Below, one piece after another: positions 13,271 through 13,274 of a stretch of 13,274 nt of DNA. The stretch spans positions 1 through 13,274 of the forward strand of contig CAKSCN010000060.1 in assembly GCA_934444485.1 (NCBI GenBank), written 5' to 3'. This DNA comes from an uncultured Eubacteriales bacterium. GTDB taxonomy: Bacteria > Bacillota > Clostridia > Oscillospirales > CAG-382. Both the position numbers and the translations under genes were made by a program. The notes under the pieces are model-generated. The model did not search any database. It was not told where the DNA came from and was given only the letters and a program-made list of their open reading frames with translations. Position 1 is the first letter of the stretch. Each line of letters begins with the position of its first letter.

Positions 13271-13274
13271 ATGA
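13271..13274 (+). CDS. Start codon of a divergent gene, almost entirely outside the window
   Basis: ATG at 13271-13273 is preceded by AGGAGG (13257-13262) with 8 nt spacing and by an extended -10 promoter at 13225-13233. The three signals together support a real plus-strand gene start. Nothing can be said of its product, as only four bases lie in the window. Confidence 0.6.

Noticed and set aside
1..13274. CRISPR array, tRNA, rRNA, insertion sequence or prophage signals
   Set aside because: I read both strands and found no regularly spaced direct repeats, tRNA-like cloverleaf, transposase, integrase or phage gene.

Overview
This 13.3 kb window looks like chromosomal DNA from an anaerobic Firmicute, most likely an uncultured Clostridia/Oscillospirales-type gut bacterium. 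The evidence is a Clostridia-like gene set (ThyX instead of visible ThyA, a U32 peptidase/TrhP-like protein, MltG with a long cytoplasmic tail, DUF1294, a TagA-type glycosyltransferase, an SLH-domain surface protein), strong purine-rich Shine-Dalgarno sequences, sigma-A-type TTGACA/TATAAT promoters and roughly balanced base composition. This placement is inferred from gene content. No mobile element, CRISPR array, tRNA or rRNA was seen.

Nearly everything is on the minus strand, so transcription runs from right to left. At the right edge (13014-13270) is a divergent promoter region with a 15-bp perfect palindrome between two good promoters. One drives a plus-strand gene of which only the start codon lies in the window. 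The other drives a nine-gene minus-strand run: tagA (WecG/TagA/CpsF glycosyltransferase), thyX, tmk, a DJ-1/PfpI protein, 5-formyl-THF cyclo-ligase, a CPBP intramembrane protease, mltG, a TrhP-like U32 protein and a DUF1294 membrane protein. Gaps are short (14-bp overlap to 106 bp), no terminator is visible inside the run, and a clear intrinsic terminator follows the last gene (4760-4797).

The run groups nucleotide and one-carbon metabolism (ThyX makes dTMP from methylene-THF, Tmk phosphorylates it, the cyclo-ligase rescues 5-formyl-THF) with envelope functions (TagA, MltG, CPBP) and a tRNA wobble-hydroxylation candidate. The mltG-U32 pair matches the Bacillus subtilis order mltG-trmR-trhP1-trhP2, but trmR and one trhP copy are absent here.

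Left of the terminator is a separate single-gene unit with its own promoter and terminator: a 1316-residue secreted protein. It has a signal peptide, two copies of a roughly 285-residue module, an SLH S-layer/cell-wall anchoring block lodged between the copies, and a C-terminal right-handed beta-helix domain. This is the least ordinary gene in the window. At the left edge is the N-terminal third of a class I/II PLP aminotransferase with its own strong promoter and a leader carrying two adjacent hairpins.

Most of the window is housekeeping sequence. I do not see convincing evidence of a new defence, mobile or RNA-based system. The points worth a second look are the surface protein architecture, the palindrome in the divergent region, the structured leaders, the variant Walker A of Tmk and the missing trmR.
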